A DNA stretch of 64,000 nucleotides. It comes from Hydractinia symbiolongicarpus. Taxonomy: Eukaryota; Cnidaria; Hydrozoa; Anthoathecata; Hydractiniidae. The notes beneath the pieces are model-generated. The model saw nothing but the letters and a program-made list of their open reading frames with translations. It did no database searches and was not told where the DNA came from. The position numbers and the translations under genes were made by a program. Location of the stretch: assembly GCF_029227915.1 (NCBI RefSeq), contig NC_079887.1, positions 26,597,650 to 26,661,649 on the forward strand, written 5' to 3'. Shown here piece by piece: positions 1 through 11,220 of the stretch. Position 1 is the stretch's first letter. The number at the start of each line of letters is the position of its first letter.

Positions 1-220
1 TTTATTCAGCGTCTCATCAAAAATGAAAATATTTTTGAAAACTACAAGTCTCATGCGTTTTAGTGGTGAAAAAATAATTTAAAAAATCGTTCGGGAAATG
101 AGTTTACTCCCTGGGTACTTTCTTCTATACTTTTGACTATACGGGCCGAGTCCGGGATTTACGGGAAATCGCGGATTTTCGTTTGCCGGCGATTAAACTT
201 CTTTTATTCAGCGTCCCATC

Positions 221-236
221 AAATATGAAAATATTT
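221..236. other. Subtype A version of the AT-half dyad
   Basis: At the place where other subtypes carry TCAAAAATG/CATTTTTGA, subtype A has AAATAT (221-226), GAAA and ATATTT (231-236), again a perfect dyad but in a shifted register. The palindrome AAAATATTTT also lies here. Two substitutions that would break the common dyad therefore leave another one in its place. Confidence 0.7.
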
Positions 237-896
237 TTGAAAACTACAAGTCTCATGCGTTTAGTGGTAAAAAAATAATATAAAAATACGTTCGGGAAAC
301 GAGTTTACTCCCTGGGTACTTTCTTTGTATACTTTTGACTATACGGGCCAAGCCCGGGATTTACGGGAAATCGCGGGTTTTCGTTTGCCGGCGATTAAAC
401 TTCTTTTATTCAGCGTCTCATCAAAAATGAAAACATTTTTGAAAACTACAAGTCTCATGCGTTTTAGTGGTGAAAAAATAATTTAAAAAATCGTTCGGGA
501 AATGAGTTTACTCCCTGGGTACTTTCTTGTATACTTTTGACTATACGGGCCGAGTCCGGGATTTACGGGAAATCGCGGATTTTCGTTTGTCGGCGATTAA
601 ACTTCTTTTATTCAGCGTCCCATCAAGTATGAAAATATTTTGGAAAACTACAAGTCTCATGCGTTTAGTGGTAAAAAAATAATATAAAAAATCGTTCGGG
701 AAATGAGTTTACTCCCTGGGTACTTTCTTTGTATACTTTTGACTATACGGGCCAAGCCCGGGATTTACGGGACATCGCGGGCTTTCGTTTGCCGGCGATT
801 AAACTTCTTTTATTCAGCGTCTCATCAAAAATGAAAACATTTTTAAAAACTACAAGTCTTATGCGTTTTAGTGGTAAAAAGTAATTTAAAAAATCG

Positions 897-2514
897 TTCG
901 GGAAATGAGTTTACTTCCTGGGTACTTTCTTTGTATACTTTTGACCATACGGGCCAGGTCCGGGATTTACGGGAAATCGCGGGTTTCCGTTTGCCGGCGA
1001 TTAAACTTCTTTTATTCAGGGTCTCATCAAAAATGAAAACATTTTTGAAAACTACATGTCTCATGCGTTTTAGTGGTGAAAGAATAATTTAAAAAATCGT
1101 TCAGGAAATGAGTTTACTCCCTGGGTACTTTCTTGTATACTTTTGACTATACGGGCCGAGTCCGGGATTTACGGGAAATCGCGGATTTTCGTTTGCCGGC
1201 GATTAAACTTCTTTTATTCAGCGTCCCATCAAATACGAAAATATTTTTGAAAACTACAAGTCTCATGCGTTTAGTGGTAAAAAAATAATATAAAAAATCG
1301 TTCGGGAAATGAGTTTACTCCCTGGGTACTTTCTTTGTATACTTTTGACTATACGGGCCAAGCCCGGGATTTACGGGAAATCGCGGGTTTTTGTTTGCCG
1401 GCGATTAAACTTCTTTTATTCAGCGTCTCATCAAAATATGAAAACATTTTTAAAAACTACAAGTCTTATGCGTTTTAGTGGTGAAAAAATAATTTAAAAA
1501 ATCGTTCTGGAAATAAGTTTACTCCCTGGGTACTTTCTTTGTATACATTCGACTATACGGGCCAAGCCCGGGATTTACGGGAAATCGCAGGTTTTCGTTT
1601 GCTTCAATTAAACTTCTTTTATTCAGCGTCTCATCAAAAATGAAAACATTTTTAAAAACTACAAGTCTTATGCGTTTTAGTGGTAAAAAGTAATTTAAAA
1701 AATCGTTCGGGAAATGAGTTTACTTCCTGGGTACTTTCTTTGTATACTTTTGACCATACGGGCCAGGTTCGGGATTTACGGGAAATCGCGGGTTTCCGTT
1801 TGCCGGCGATTAAACTTCTTTTATTCAGGGTCTCATCAAAAATGAAAACATTTTTGAAAACTACATGTCTCATGCGTTTTAGTGGTGAAAGAATAGTTTA
1901 AAAAATCGTTCGGGAAATGAGTTTACTCCCTGGGTACTTTCTTGTATACTTTTGACTATACGGGCCGAGTCCGGGATTTACGGGAAATCGCGGATTTTCG
2001 TTTGCCGGCGATTAAACTTCTTTTATTCAGCGTCCCATCAAATACGATCATATTTTCGAAAACTACAAGTCTCATGCGTTTAGTGGTAAAAAAATAATAT
2101 AAAAAATCGTTCGGGAAATGAGTTTACTCCCTGGGTACTTTCTTTGTATACTTTTGACTATACGGGCCAAGCCCGGGATTTACGGGAAATCGCGGGTTTT
2201 TGTTTGCCGGCGATTAAACTTCTTTTATTCAGCGTCTCATCAAAAATGAAAACATTTTTAAAAACTACAAGTCTTATGCGTTTTAGTGGTGAAAAAATAA
2301 TTTAAAAAATCGTTCTGGAAATAAGTTTACTCCCTGGGTACTTTCTTTGTATACATTCGACTATACGGGCCAAGCCCGGGATTTACGGGAAATCGCAGGT
2401 TTTCGTTTGCTTCAATTAAACTTCTTTTATTCAGCGTCTCATCAAAAATGAAAACATTTTTAAAAACTACAAGTCTTATGCGTTTTAGTGGTGAAAAAAA
2501 AATTTAAAAAATCG
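897..2514 (+). repeat. 809-bp four-monomer tandem duplication
   Basis: In monomer frame, copy 1 is 897-1705 and copy 2 is 1706-2514. They share GCCAGGTCC (953/1762), GGGTTTCCG (981/1790), CTACATGTCTC, the GAAAGAATA tail and a rare GCTTCAATTAAAC word (1601/2409) replacing GCCGGCGATTAAAC. They differ by a few bases, including a C/T in the GGTCC/GGTTC word and AAAATATG versus AAAAATG. True breakpoints probably lie some 55 bp upstream, in the AT-rich half. Confidence 0.88.
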
Positions 2515-2760
2515 TTCTGAAAATGAGTTAACTCACAGGGTACTTTCTTTTTATACATTCGACTATACGTGCCAAGCCCGGGATTTACGGGAAATCGCGG
2601 GTTTTCGTTTCCCGGCGATTAAACTTCTTTTATTCAGCGTCTCATCAAAAATGAAAACATTTTTAAAAACTACAAGTCTTATGCGTTTTAGTGGTGAAAA
2701 AATAATTTAAAAAATCGTTCTGGAAATGAGTTAACTCACAGGGTACTTTCTTTGTATACA

Positions 2761-2774
2761 TTCGACTATACGGG
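2761..2774 (+). other. TTCG-N6-CGGG word resembling a CENP-B box one base short
   Basis: TTCGACTATACGGG occurs in D-type monomers and in some B-like monomers with the ATTCGAC variant. The mammalian CENP-B box core is TTCG-N4-A-N2-CGGG, with seven bases between TTCG and CGGG; here there are six. The likeness may be chance. C monomers have ACGTG in place of ACGGG and lose the right half. Confidence 0.35.
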
Positions 2775-3860
2775 CCAAGCCCGGGATTTACGGGAAATCG
2801 CGGGTTTTCGTTTTCCGGCGATTAAACCTCTTTCATTAAGCGTCTTATCAAAAATGAAAACATTTTTGAAAACTACAAGTCTCATGCGTTTTAGTGGTGA
2901 AAAAGTAATTTAAAAAATCGTTCGGGAAATGAGTTTACTCCCTGGGTACTTTCTTTGTATACTTTTGACTATACGGGTCAAGCCGGGATTTACGGGAAAT
3001 CGCGGGTTTTCGTTTGCCGGCGATTAAACTTCTTTTATTCAGCGTCTCGTCAAAAATGAAAACATTTTTAAAAACTACAAGTCTTATGCGTTTTAGTGGT
3101 GAAAAAATAATTTAAAAAATCGTTCTGGAAATGAGTTTACTCCCTGGGTACTTTCTTGTATACTTTTGACTATACGGGCCGAGTCAGGGATTTACGGGAA
3201 ATCGCGGATTTTCGTTTGCCGGCGATTAAACTTCTTTTATTCAGCGCCCCATCAAATATGAAAATATTTTTGAAAACTACAAGTCTTATGCGTTTTAGTG
3301 GTGAAAAAATAATTTAAAAAATCGTTCTGGAAATGAGTTAACTCACAGGGTACTTTCTTTGTATACATTCGACTATACGTGCCAAGCCCGGGATTTACGG
3401 GAAATCGCGGGTTTTCGTTTCCCGGCGATTAAACTTCTTTTATTCAGCGTCTCATCAAAAATGAAAACATTTTTAAAAACTACAAGTCTTATGCGTTTTA
3501 GTGGTGAAAAAATAATTTAAAAAATCGTTCTGGAAATGAGTTAACTCACAGGGTACTTTCTTTGTATACATTCGACTATACGTGCCAAGCCCGGGATTTA
3601 CGGGAAATCACGGGTTTTCGTTTGCCGGCGATTAAACTGCTTTTATTCAGCGTCTCATCAAAAATGAAAACATTCTTGAAAACTACAAGTCTGATGCATT
3701 TTAGTGGTGAAATAATAATTTAAAAAATCGTTTGGGAAATGGGTTTACTTCCTGGGTACTTTCTTTGTATACTTTTGACTATACGGGCCGAGTCCAGGAT
3801 TTACGGGAAATCGCAGGTTTTCGTTTGCCGGCGATTAAACTTCTTTTATTTAGCGTCTCA

Positions 3861-3882
3861 TCAAAAATGAAAACATTTTTGA
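3861..3882. other. Perfect 9-4-9 dyad in the AT-rich half
   Basis: The arms TCAAAAATG (3861-3869) and CATTTTTGA (3874-3882) are perfect reverse complements around an AAAA loop. This form occurs in monomers with a CATTTTTG continuation. Monomers with a CATTTTTAAAA continuation keep a 7-bp version of the same dyad. It could be a hairpin or a site for a dimeric protein; neither is shown by the sequence. Confidence 0.75.
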
Positions 3883-5280
3883 AAACTACAAGTCTCATGC
3901 GTTTTAGTGGTGAAAAAATAATTTAAAAAATCGTTCGGGAAATGAGTTTACTCCCTGGGTACTTTCTTTGTATACTTTTGACTATACGGGCCAAGCCCGG
4001 GATTTACAGGAAATCGCGGGTTTTCGTTTGCCGGCGATTAAACTTCTTTTATTCAGCGTCTCATCAAAAATGAAAACATTTTTAAAAACTACAAGTCTTA
4101 TGCGTTTTAGTGGTGAAAAAATAATTTAAAAAATCGTTCTGGAAATGAGTTAACTCACAGGGTATTTTCTTTGTATACATTCGACTATACGTGCCAAGCC
4201 CGGGATTTACGGGAAATCGCGGGTTTTCGTTTGCCGGCGATTAAACTGCTTTTATTCAGCGTCTCATCAAAAATGACAACATTCTTGAAAACTACAAGTC
4301 TCATGCCTTTAGTGGTAAAAAAATAATATAAAAAATCGTTCGGGAAATGAGTTTACTCCCTGGGTACTTTCTTTGTATACTTTTGACTATACGGGCCAAG
4401 CCCGGGATTTACGGGACATGGCGGGTTTTCGTTTCCCGGCGATTAAACTTCTTTTATTCAGCGTCTCATCAAAAATGAAAACATTTTTAAAAACTACAAG
4501 TCTTATGCGTTTTAGTGGTGAAAAAATAATTTAAAAAATCGTTCTGGGAATGAGTTTACTCCCTGGGTACTTTCTTTGTATACTTTTGACTATACGGGCC
4601 GAGTCCGGGATTTAGGGAAATCGCAGGTTTTCGTTTGCCGGCGATTAAACTGCTTTTATTCAGCGTCTCATCAAAAATGAAAACATTTGTGAAAACTACA
4701 AGTCTCACGCGTTTTAGTGGTGAAAAAATAATTTAAAAAATCGTTCGGGAAATGAGTTCACTCCCTGGGTACTTCCTTTGTATACTTTTGACTATACGGG
4801 CCAAGCCGGGATATACGGGAAATCGCGGGTTTTCGTTTGCCGGCGATTAAACTTCTTTTATTCAGCGTCTCATCAAAAATGAAAACATTTTTAAAAACTA
4901 CAAGTCTTATGCGTTTTAGTGGTGAAAAAATAATTTAAAAAATCGTTCTGGAAATGAGTTTACTCACAGGGTACTTTCTTTGTGTACATTCGACTATACG
5001 GGCCAAGCCCGGGATTTACGGGAAATCGCGGGTTTTCGTTTTCCGGCGATTAAACCTCTTTCATTAAGCGTCTCATCAAAAATGAGAACATTTTTGAAAA
5101 CTACAAGTCTCATGCGTTTTAGTGGTGAAAAAAAAAATTTAAAAAATCGTTCGGGAAATGAGTTTACTCCCTGGGTACTCTCTTTGTATACTTTTGACTA
5201 TACGGGCCAAGCCGGGATTTACGGGAAATCGCGGGTTTTCGTTTGCCGGCGATTAAACTTCTTTTATTCAGAGACTCATC

Positions 5281-6899
5281 AAAAATGAAAACATTTTTAA
5301 AAACTACAAGTCTTATGCGTTTTAGTGGTGAAAAAATAATTTAAAAAATCGTTCTGGGAATGAGTTTACTTACAGGGTACTTTCTTTGTATACTTTCGAC
5401 TATACGTGCCAAGCCCGGGATTTAGGGAAATCGCAGGTTTTCGTTTGCGGGCGATTAAACTGCTTTTATTCAGCGTCTCATCAAAAATGAAAACATTCTT
5501 GAAAACTACAAGTCTCATGCGTTTTAGTGGTGAAATAATAACTTAAAAAATCGTTTGGGAAATGAGTTTACTCCCTGGGTACTTTCTTTGTATACTTTTG
5601 ACTATACGGGCCGAGTCCAGGATTTACGGGAAATCGCAGGTTTTCGTTTGCCGGCGATTAAACTTCTTTTATTCAGCGTCTCATCAAAAATAAAAACATT
5701 TTTGAAAACTACAAGTCTCATGCGTTTTAGTGGTGAAAAAATAAATTAAAAAATCGTTTGGGAAATGAGTTTACTCCCTGGGTACTTTCTTGTATACTTT
5801 TGACTATACGGGCCGAGTCCGGGATTTACGGGAAATCGCGGATTTTCGTTTGCCGGCGATTAAACTTCTTTTATTCAGCGTCCCATCAAATATGAAAATA
5901 TTTTTGAAAACTACAAGTCTCATGCGTTTAGTGGTAAAAAAATAATATAAAAAATCGTTCCGGAAATGAGTTTACTCCCTGGGTACTTTCTTTGTATACT
6001 TTTGACTATACGGGCCAAGCCCGGGATTTACGGGAAATCGCGGGTTTTCGTTTGCCGGCGATTAAACTTCTTTTATTCAGCGTCTCATCAAAAATGAAAA
6101 CATTTTTAAAAACTACAAGTCTTATGCGTTTTAGTGGTGAAAAAATAATTTAAAAAATCGTTCTGGGAATGAGTTTACTTACAGGGTACTTTCTTTGTAT
6201 ACTTTCGACTATACGTGCCAAGCCCGGGATATAGGGAAATCGCAGGTTTTCGTTTGCGGGCGATTAAACTGCTTTTATTCAGCGTCTCATCAAAAATGAA
6301 AACATTCTTGAAAACTACAAGTCTCATGCGTTTTAGTGGTGAAATAATAACTTAAAAAATCGTTTGGGAAATGAGTTTACTCCCTGGGTACTTTCTTTGT
6401 ATACTTTTGACTATACGGGCCGAGTCCAGGATTTACGGGAAATCGCAGGTTTTCGTTTGCCGGCGATTAAACTTCTTTTATTCAGCGTCTCATCAAAAAT
6501 AAAAACATTTTTGAAAACTACAAGTCTCATGCGTTTTAGTGGTGAAAAAATAAATTAAAAAATCGTTTGGGAAATGAGTTTACTCCCTGGGTACTTTCTT
6601 GTATACTTTTGACTATACGGGCCGAGTCCGGGATTTACGGGAAATCGCGGATTTTCGTTTGCCGGCGATTAAACTTCTTTTATTCAGCGTCCCATCAAAT
6701 ATGAAAATATTTTTGAAAACTACAAGTCTCATGCGTTTAGTGGTAAAAAAATAATATAAAAAATCGTTCCGGAAATGAGTTTACTCCCTGGGTACTTTCT
6801 TTGTATACTTTTGACTATACGGGCCAAGCCCGGGATTTACGGGAAATCGCGGGTTTTCGTTTGCCGGCGATTAAACTTCTTTTATTCAGCGTCTCATCA
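5281..6899 (+). repeat. 809-bp four-monomer tandem duplication
   Basis: Two copies, about 5281-6090 and 6090-6899, share GTTCTGGGAATGAG, TTTACTTACAGGG, TTGCGGGCGATTAAACTGC, an E monomer (5555 and 6364, exactly 809 apart) with ATCAAAAATAAAAAC, and an A monomer followed by CGTTCCGGAAATG. Visible differences are single bases such as GATTTAGGG versus GATATAGGG. The near identity points to a recent exchange. Confidence 0.88.
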
Positions 6900-8288
6900 A
6901 AAATGCAAACATTTTTAAAAACTACAAGTCTTATGCGTTCTAGTGGTGAAAAAATAATTTAAAAAATCGTTCTGGAAATGAGTTAACTCACAGGGTACTT
7001 TCTTTGTATACATTCGACTATACGTGCCAAGCCCGGGATTTACGGGAAATCGCGGGTTTTCGTTTGCCGGCGATTAAACTGCTTTTATTCAGCGTCTCAT
7101 CAAAAATGACAACATTCTTGAAAACTACAAGTCTCATGCGTTTAGTGGTAAAAAAATAATATAAAAAATCGTTCGGGAAATGAGTTTACTCCCTGGGTAC
7201 TTTCTTTGTATACTTTTGACTATACGGGCCAAGCCCGGGATTTACGGGAAATCGCGGGTTTTCGTTTCCCGGCGATTAAACTTCTTTTATTCAGCGTCTC
7301 ATCAAAAATGAAAACATTTTTAAAAACTACAAGTCTTATGCGTTTTAGTGGTGAAAAAATAATTTAAAAAATCGTTCTGGAAATGAGTTAACTCACAGGG
7401 TACTTTCTTTGTATACATTCGACTATACGTGCCAAGCCCGGGATTTAGGGAAATCGCAGGTTTTCGTTTGCCGGCGATTAAACTTCTTTTATTCAGCGTC
7501 TCATCAAAAATGAAAACATTTTTAAAAACTACAAGTCTGATGCATTTTAGTGGTGAAAAAATAATTTAAAAAATCGTTCTGGAAATGAGTTTACTCACAG
7601 GGTACTTTCTTTGTATACATTCGACTATACGGGCCAAGCCCGGGATTTACGGGAAATCGCGGGTTTTCGTTTTCCGGCAATTAAACCTCTTTCATTAAGC
7701 GTCTCATCAAAAATGAAAACATTTTTGAAAACTACAAATCTCATGCGTCTTAGTGGTGAAAAAGTAATTTAAAAAATCGTTCGGGAAATGAGTTTACTCC
7801 CTGGGTACTTTCTTTGTATACTTTTGACTATACGGGTCAAGCCGGGATTTACGGGAAATCGCGGGTTTTCGTTTGCCAGCGATTAAACTTCTTTTATTCA
7901 GCGTCTCATCAAAAATGAAAACATTTTTAAAAACTACAAGTCTTATGCGTTTTAGTGGTGAAAAAATAATTTAAAAAATCGTTCTGGAAATGAGTTTACT
8001 CCCTGGGTACTTTCTTGTATACTTTTGACTATACGGGCCGAGTCAGGGATTTACGGGAAATCGCGGATTTTCGTTTGCCGGCGATTAAACTTCTTTTATT
8101 CAGCGCCCCATCAAATATGAAAATATTTTTGAAAACTACAAGTCTTATGCGTTTTAGTGGTGAAAAAAAAATTTAAAAAATCGTTCTGAAAATGAGTTAA
8201 CTCACAGGGTACTTTCTTTTTATACATTCGACTATACGTGCAAAGCCCGGGATTTACGGGAAATCGCGGGTTTTCGTTTCCCGGCGAT
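6900..8288 (+). repeat. Partial S copy followed by D cassette
   Basis: From about 6966 to 7500 the order C, AACTGC, GACAACATTCTTG (7108), A-type tail, B and G repeats segment S at a 2833-bp offset from 4275 (14 monomers). From about 7680 a cassette of D, GGGTCAAGCC and GAGTCAGGG/CGCCCCATC appears, and it appears again about 608 bp later (from about 8288), a three-monomer step. No gene is present. Confidence 0.78.
7226..7258 (+). other. Phased GGG runs, subtype B-like core (8-nt first loop)
   Basis: In this B-like core the four GGG runs start at 7226, 7237, 7246 and 7256, with spacers of 8, 6 and 7 nt, so the first spacer is one base over the usual quadruplex limit. The segment CGGGC-CAA-GCCCG across the first two runs is also a perfect 5-bp hairpin, which would compete with quadruplex folding. 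Subtypes A, C, E and G each lose one or more of the four runs. Confidence 0.55.
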
Positions 8289-8386
8289 TAAACCTCTTTC
8301 ATTAAGCGTCTCATCAAAAATGAAAACATTTTTGAAAACTACAAGTCTCATGCGTTTTAGTGGTGAAAAAGTAATTTAAAAAATCG
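8184..8386 (+). repeat. Hybrid monomer, CTTTTTATAC 5' half with D 3' half
   Basis: The 5' half matches the rare CTTTTTATACATTCG monomer at 2515, but the 3' half is D (CCGGCGATTAAACCTC, CATTAAGCG). At 2515 that monomer is separated from the D 3' half by one further monomer. The simplest reading is loss of one 202-203 bp unit by unequal exchange, with the junction near monomer positions 90-110. It shifts the S1/S2 offset from 5669 to 5466 bp. Confidence 0.7.
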
Positions 8387-10007
8387 TTCGGGAAATGAGT
8401 TTACTCCCTGGGTACTTTCTTTGTATACTTTTGACTATACGGGTCAAGCCGGGATTTACGGGAAATCGCGGGTTTTCGTTTGCCGGCGATTAAACTTCTT
8501 TTATTCAGCGTCTCATCAAAAATGAAAACATTTTTAAAAACTACAAGTCTTATGCGTTTTAGTGGTGAAAAAATAATTTAAAAAATCGTTCTGGAAATGA
8601 GTTTACTCCCTGGGTACTTTCTTGTATACTTTTGACTATACGGGCCGAGTCAGGGATTTACGGGAAATCGCGGATTTTCGTTTGCCGGCGATTAAACTTC
8701 TTTTATTCAGCGCCCCATCAAATTTGAAAATATTTTTGAAAACTACAAGTCTTATGCGTTTTAGTGGTGAAAAAATAATTTAAAAAATCGTTCTGGAAAT
8801 GAGTTAACTCACAGGGTACTTTCTTTGTATACATTCGACTATACGTGCCAAGCCCGGGATTTACGGGAAATCGCGGGTTTTCGTTTCCCGGCGATTAAAC
8901 TTCTTTTATTCAGCGTCTCATCAAAAATGAAAACATTTTTAAAAATTACAAGTCTTATGCGTTTTAGTGGTGAAAAAATAATTTAAAAAATCGTTCTGAA
9001 AATGAGTTAACTCACAGGGTACTTTCTTTGTATACATTCGACTATACGTGCCAAGCCCGGGATTTACGGGAAATCACGGGTTTTCGTTTGCCGGCGATTA
9101 AACTGCTTTTATTCAGCGTCTCATCAAAAATGAAAACATTCTTGAAAACTACAAGTCTCATGCGTTTTAGTGGTGAAATAATAATTTAAAAAATCGTTTG
9201 GGAAATGGGTTTACTTCCTGGGTACTTTCTTTGTATACTTTTGACTATACGGGCCGAGTCCAGGATTTACGGGAAATCGCAGGTTTTCGTTTGCCGGCGA
9301 TTAAACTTCTTTTATTCAGCGTCTCATCAAAAATGAAAACATTTTTGAAAACTACAAGTCTCATGCGTTTTAGTGGTGAAAAAATAATTTAAAAAATCTT
9401 TCGGGAAATGAGTTTACTCCCTGGGTACTTTCTTTGTATACTTTTGACTATACGGGCCAAGCCCGGGATTTACAGGAAATCGCGGGTTTTCGTTTGCCGG
9501 CGATTAAACTTCTTTTATTCAGCGTCTCATCAAAAATGAAAACATTTTTAAAAACTACAAGTCTTATGCGTTTTAGTGGTGAAAAAATAATTTAAAAAAT
9601 CGTTCTGGAAATGAGTTAACTCACAGGGTATTTTCTTTGTATACATTCGACTATACGTGCCAAGCCCGGGATTTACGGGAAATCGCGGGTTTTCGTTTGC
9701 CGGCGATTAAACTGCTTTTATTCAGCGTCTCATCAAAAATGACAACATTCTTGAAAACTACAAGTCTCATGCCTTTAGTGGTAAAAAAATAATATAAAAA
9801 ATCGTTCGGGAAATGAGTTTACTCCCTGGGTACTTTCTTTGTATACTTTTGACTATACGGGCCAAGCCCGGGATTTACGGGACATCGCGGGTTTTCGTTT
9901 CCCGGCGATTAAACTTCTTTTATTCAGCGTCTCATCAAAAATGAAAACATTTTTAAAAACTACAAGTCTTATGCGTTTTAGTGGTGAAAAAATAATTTAA
10001 AAAATCG

Positions 10008-11020
10008 TTCTGGGAATGAGTTTACTCCCTGGGTACTTTCTTTGTATACTTTTGACTATACGGGCCGAGTCCGGGATTTAGGGAAATCGCAGGTTTTCGT
10101 TTGCCGGCGATTAAACTGCTTTTATTCAGCGTCTCATCAAAAATGAAAACATTTGTGAAAACTACAAGTCTCACGCGTTTTAGTGGTGAAAAAATAATTT
10201 AAAAAATCGTTCGGGAAATGAGTTTACTCCCTGGGTACTTCCTTTGTATACTTTTGACTATATGGGCCAAGCCGGGATTTACGGGACATCGCGGGTTTTC
10301 GTTTCCCGGCGATTAAACTTCTTTTATTCAGCGTCTCATCAAAAATGAAAACATTTTTAAAAACTACAAGTCTTATGCGTTTTAGTGGTGAAAAAATAAT
10401 TTAAAAAATCGTTCTGGGAATGAGTTTACTCCCTGGGTACTTTCTTTGTATACTTTTGACTATACGGGCCGAGTCCGGGATTTAGGGAAATCGCAGGTTT
10501 TCGTTTGCCGGCGATTAAACTGCTTTTATTCAGCGTCTCATCAAAAATGAAAACATTTGTGAAAACTACAAGTCTCACGCGTTTTAGTGGTGAAAAAATA
10601 ATTTAAAAAATCGTTCGGGAAATGAGTTTACTCCCTGGGTACTTCCTTTGTATACTTTTGACTATATGGGCCAAGCCGGGATATACGGGAAATCGCGGGT
10701 TTTCGTTTGCCGGCGATTAAACTTCTTTTATTCAGCGTCTGATCAAAAATGAAAACATTTTTAAAAACTACAAGTCTTATGCGTTTTAGTGGTGAAAAAA
10801 TAATTTAAAAAATCGTTCTGGAAATGAGTTTACTCACAGGGTACTTTCTTTGTATACATTCGACTATACGGGCCAAGCCCGGGATTTACGGGAAATCGCG
10901 GGTTTTCGTTTGCCGGCGATTAAACTGCTTTTATTCAGCGTCTCATCAAAAATGAAAACATTTGTGAAAACTACAAGTCTCACGCGTTTTAGTGGTGAAA
11001 AAATAATTTAAAAAATCGTT
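10008..11020 (+). repeat. 404-bp dimer present three times
   Basis: The rare words ACATTTGTG and CTCACGCG occur at 10149, 10553 and 10958, spaced 404 and 405 bp, but only once in the matching place in segment S copy 1 (4683). The unit is a G- or B-like monomer plus an F monomer, amplified in register. Confidence 0.85.
10210..10411 (+). repeat. Hybrid monomer marking an exchange junction
   Basis: The first half is F type (ACTTCCTTTGTATAC, CTATATGGGCCAAGCCGGG). The second half (GACATCGCGGG, GTTTCCCGGCG) is that of the monomer starting at 9805. The switch falls between the end of CTATATGGG and GACATC, about monomer positions 55-75. This fits unequal exchange that duplicated a 404-bp dimer. Confidence 0.78.
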
Positions 11021-11220
11021 CGGGAAATGAGTTTACTCCCTGGGTACTTCCTTTGTATACTTTTGACTATACGGGCCAAGCCGGGATATACGGGAAATCG
11101 CGGGTTTTCGTTTGCCGGCGATTAAACTTCTTTTATTCAGCGTCTGATCAAAAATGAAAACATTTTTAAAAACTACAAGTCTTATGCGTTTTAGTGGTGA
11201 AAAAATAATTTAAAAAATCG

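Larger units (their letters stand above)
1..2514 (+). repeat. Left block: A/B dimers and GCCAGGTCC variants
   Basis: This block begins inside a monomer and alternates subtype A (90-290, 494-694, 1100-1300) with B-like copies. The monomer 695-896 has an unusual GACATCGCGGGCTTTCG core (771). Those at 897 and 1706 carry GCCAGGTCC (953, 1762), GGGTTTCCG (981, 1790) and TTCAGGGTCTC. I saw these variants elsewhere only near 49.8, 51.0 and 60.3 kb. No gene is present. Confidence 0.85.
2515..5280 (+). repeat. Large segment S, copy 1
   Basis: Markers in order: a CTTTTTATACATTCG monomer (2515), D (about 2821), GGGTCAAGCC (about 2977), GAGTCAGGG with CGCCCCATC (about 3182-3250), C monomers, E with GGGTTTACTTCC (3732), GACAACATTCTTG (4275), ACATTTGTG with CTCACGCG (4683), and D with GAGAACATTTTT (about 5091). 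The same order recurs at 8.3-11.6 kb and partly at 11.7-13.4 kb. Confidence 0.82.

Noticed and set aside
90-290. GTATAC and TATAC words as promoter elements.
   Set aside because: Present in nearly every monomer with no associated gene. I cannot support a promoter call, although satellite transcription cannot be excluded.
843-1092. Overlapping 73-codon open frames on both strands (843-1064 minus, 871-1092 plus), repeated at 1652-1873 and 1680-1901.
   Set aside because: They recur exactly with the 809-bp duplication, overlap antisense over the same monomer, and use only satellite sequence. No sign of coding constraint.
4980-5288. 102-codon frame spanning about one and a half monomers (also 11255-11563).
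   Set aside because: It is open only because the D variant has a pure A run in place of the stop-bearing TAATTT tail. The product is a concatenation of the same chance peptide.
5555-5749. 64-codon frames starting at TTG in E monomers and related copies (for example 5555, 16690, 25792, 43017, 47673, 57388).
   Set aside because: They arise from the TTTGGG variant and a stop-free monomer frame, end at the next TAATTTAA, and have no start context. Their conservation reflects repeat homogenisation.
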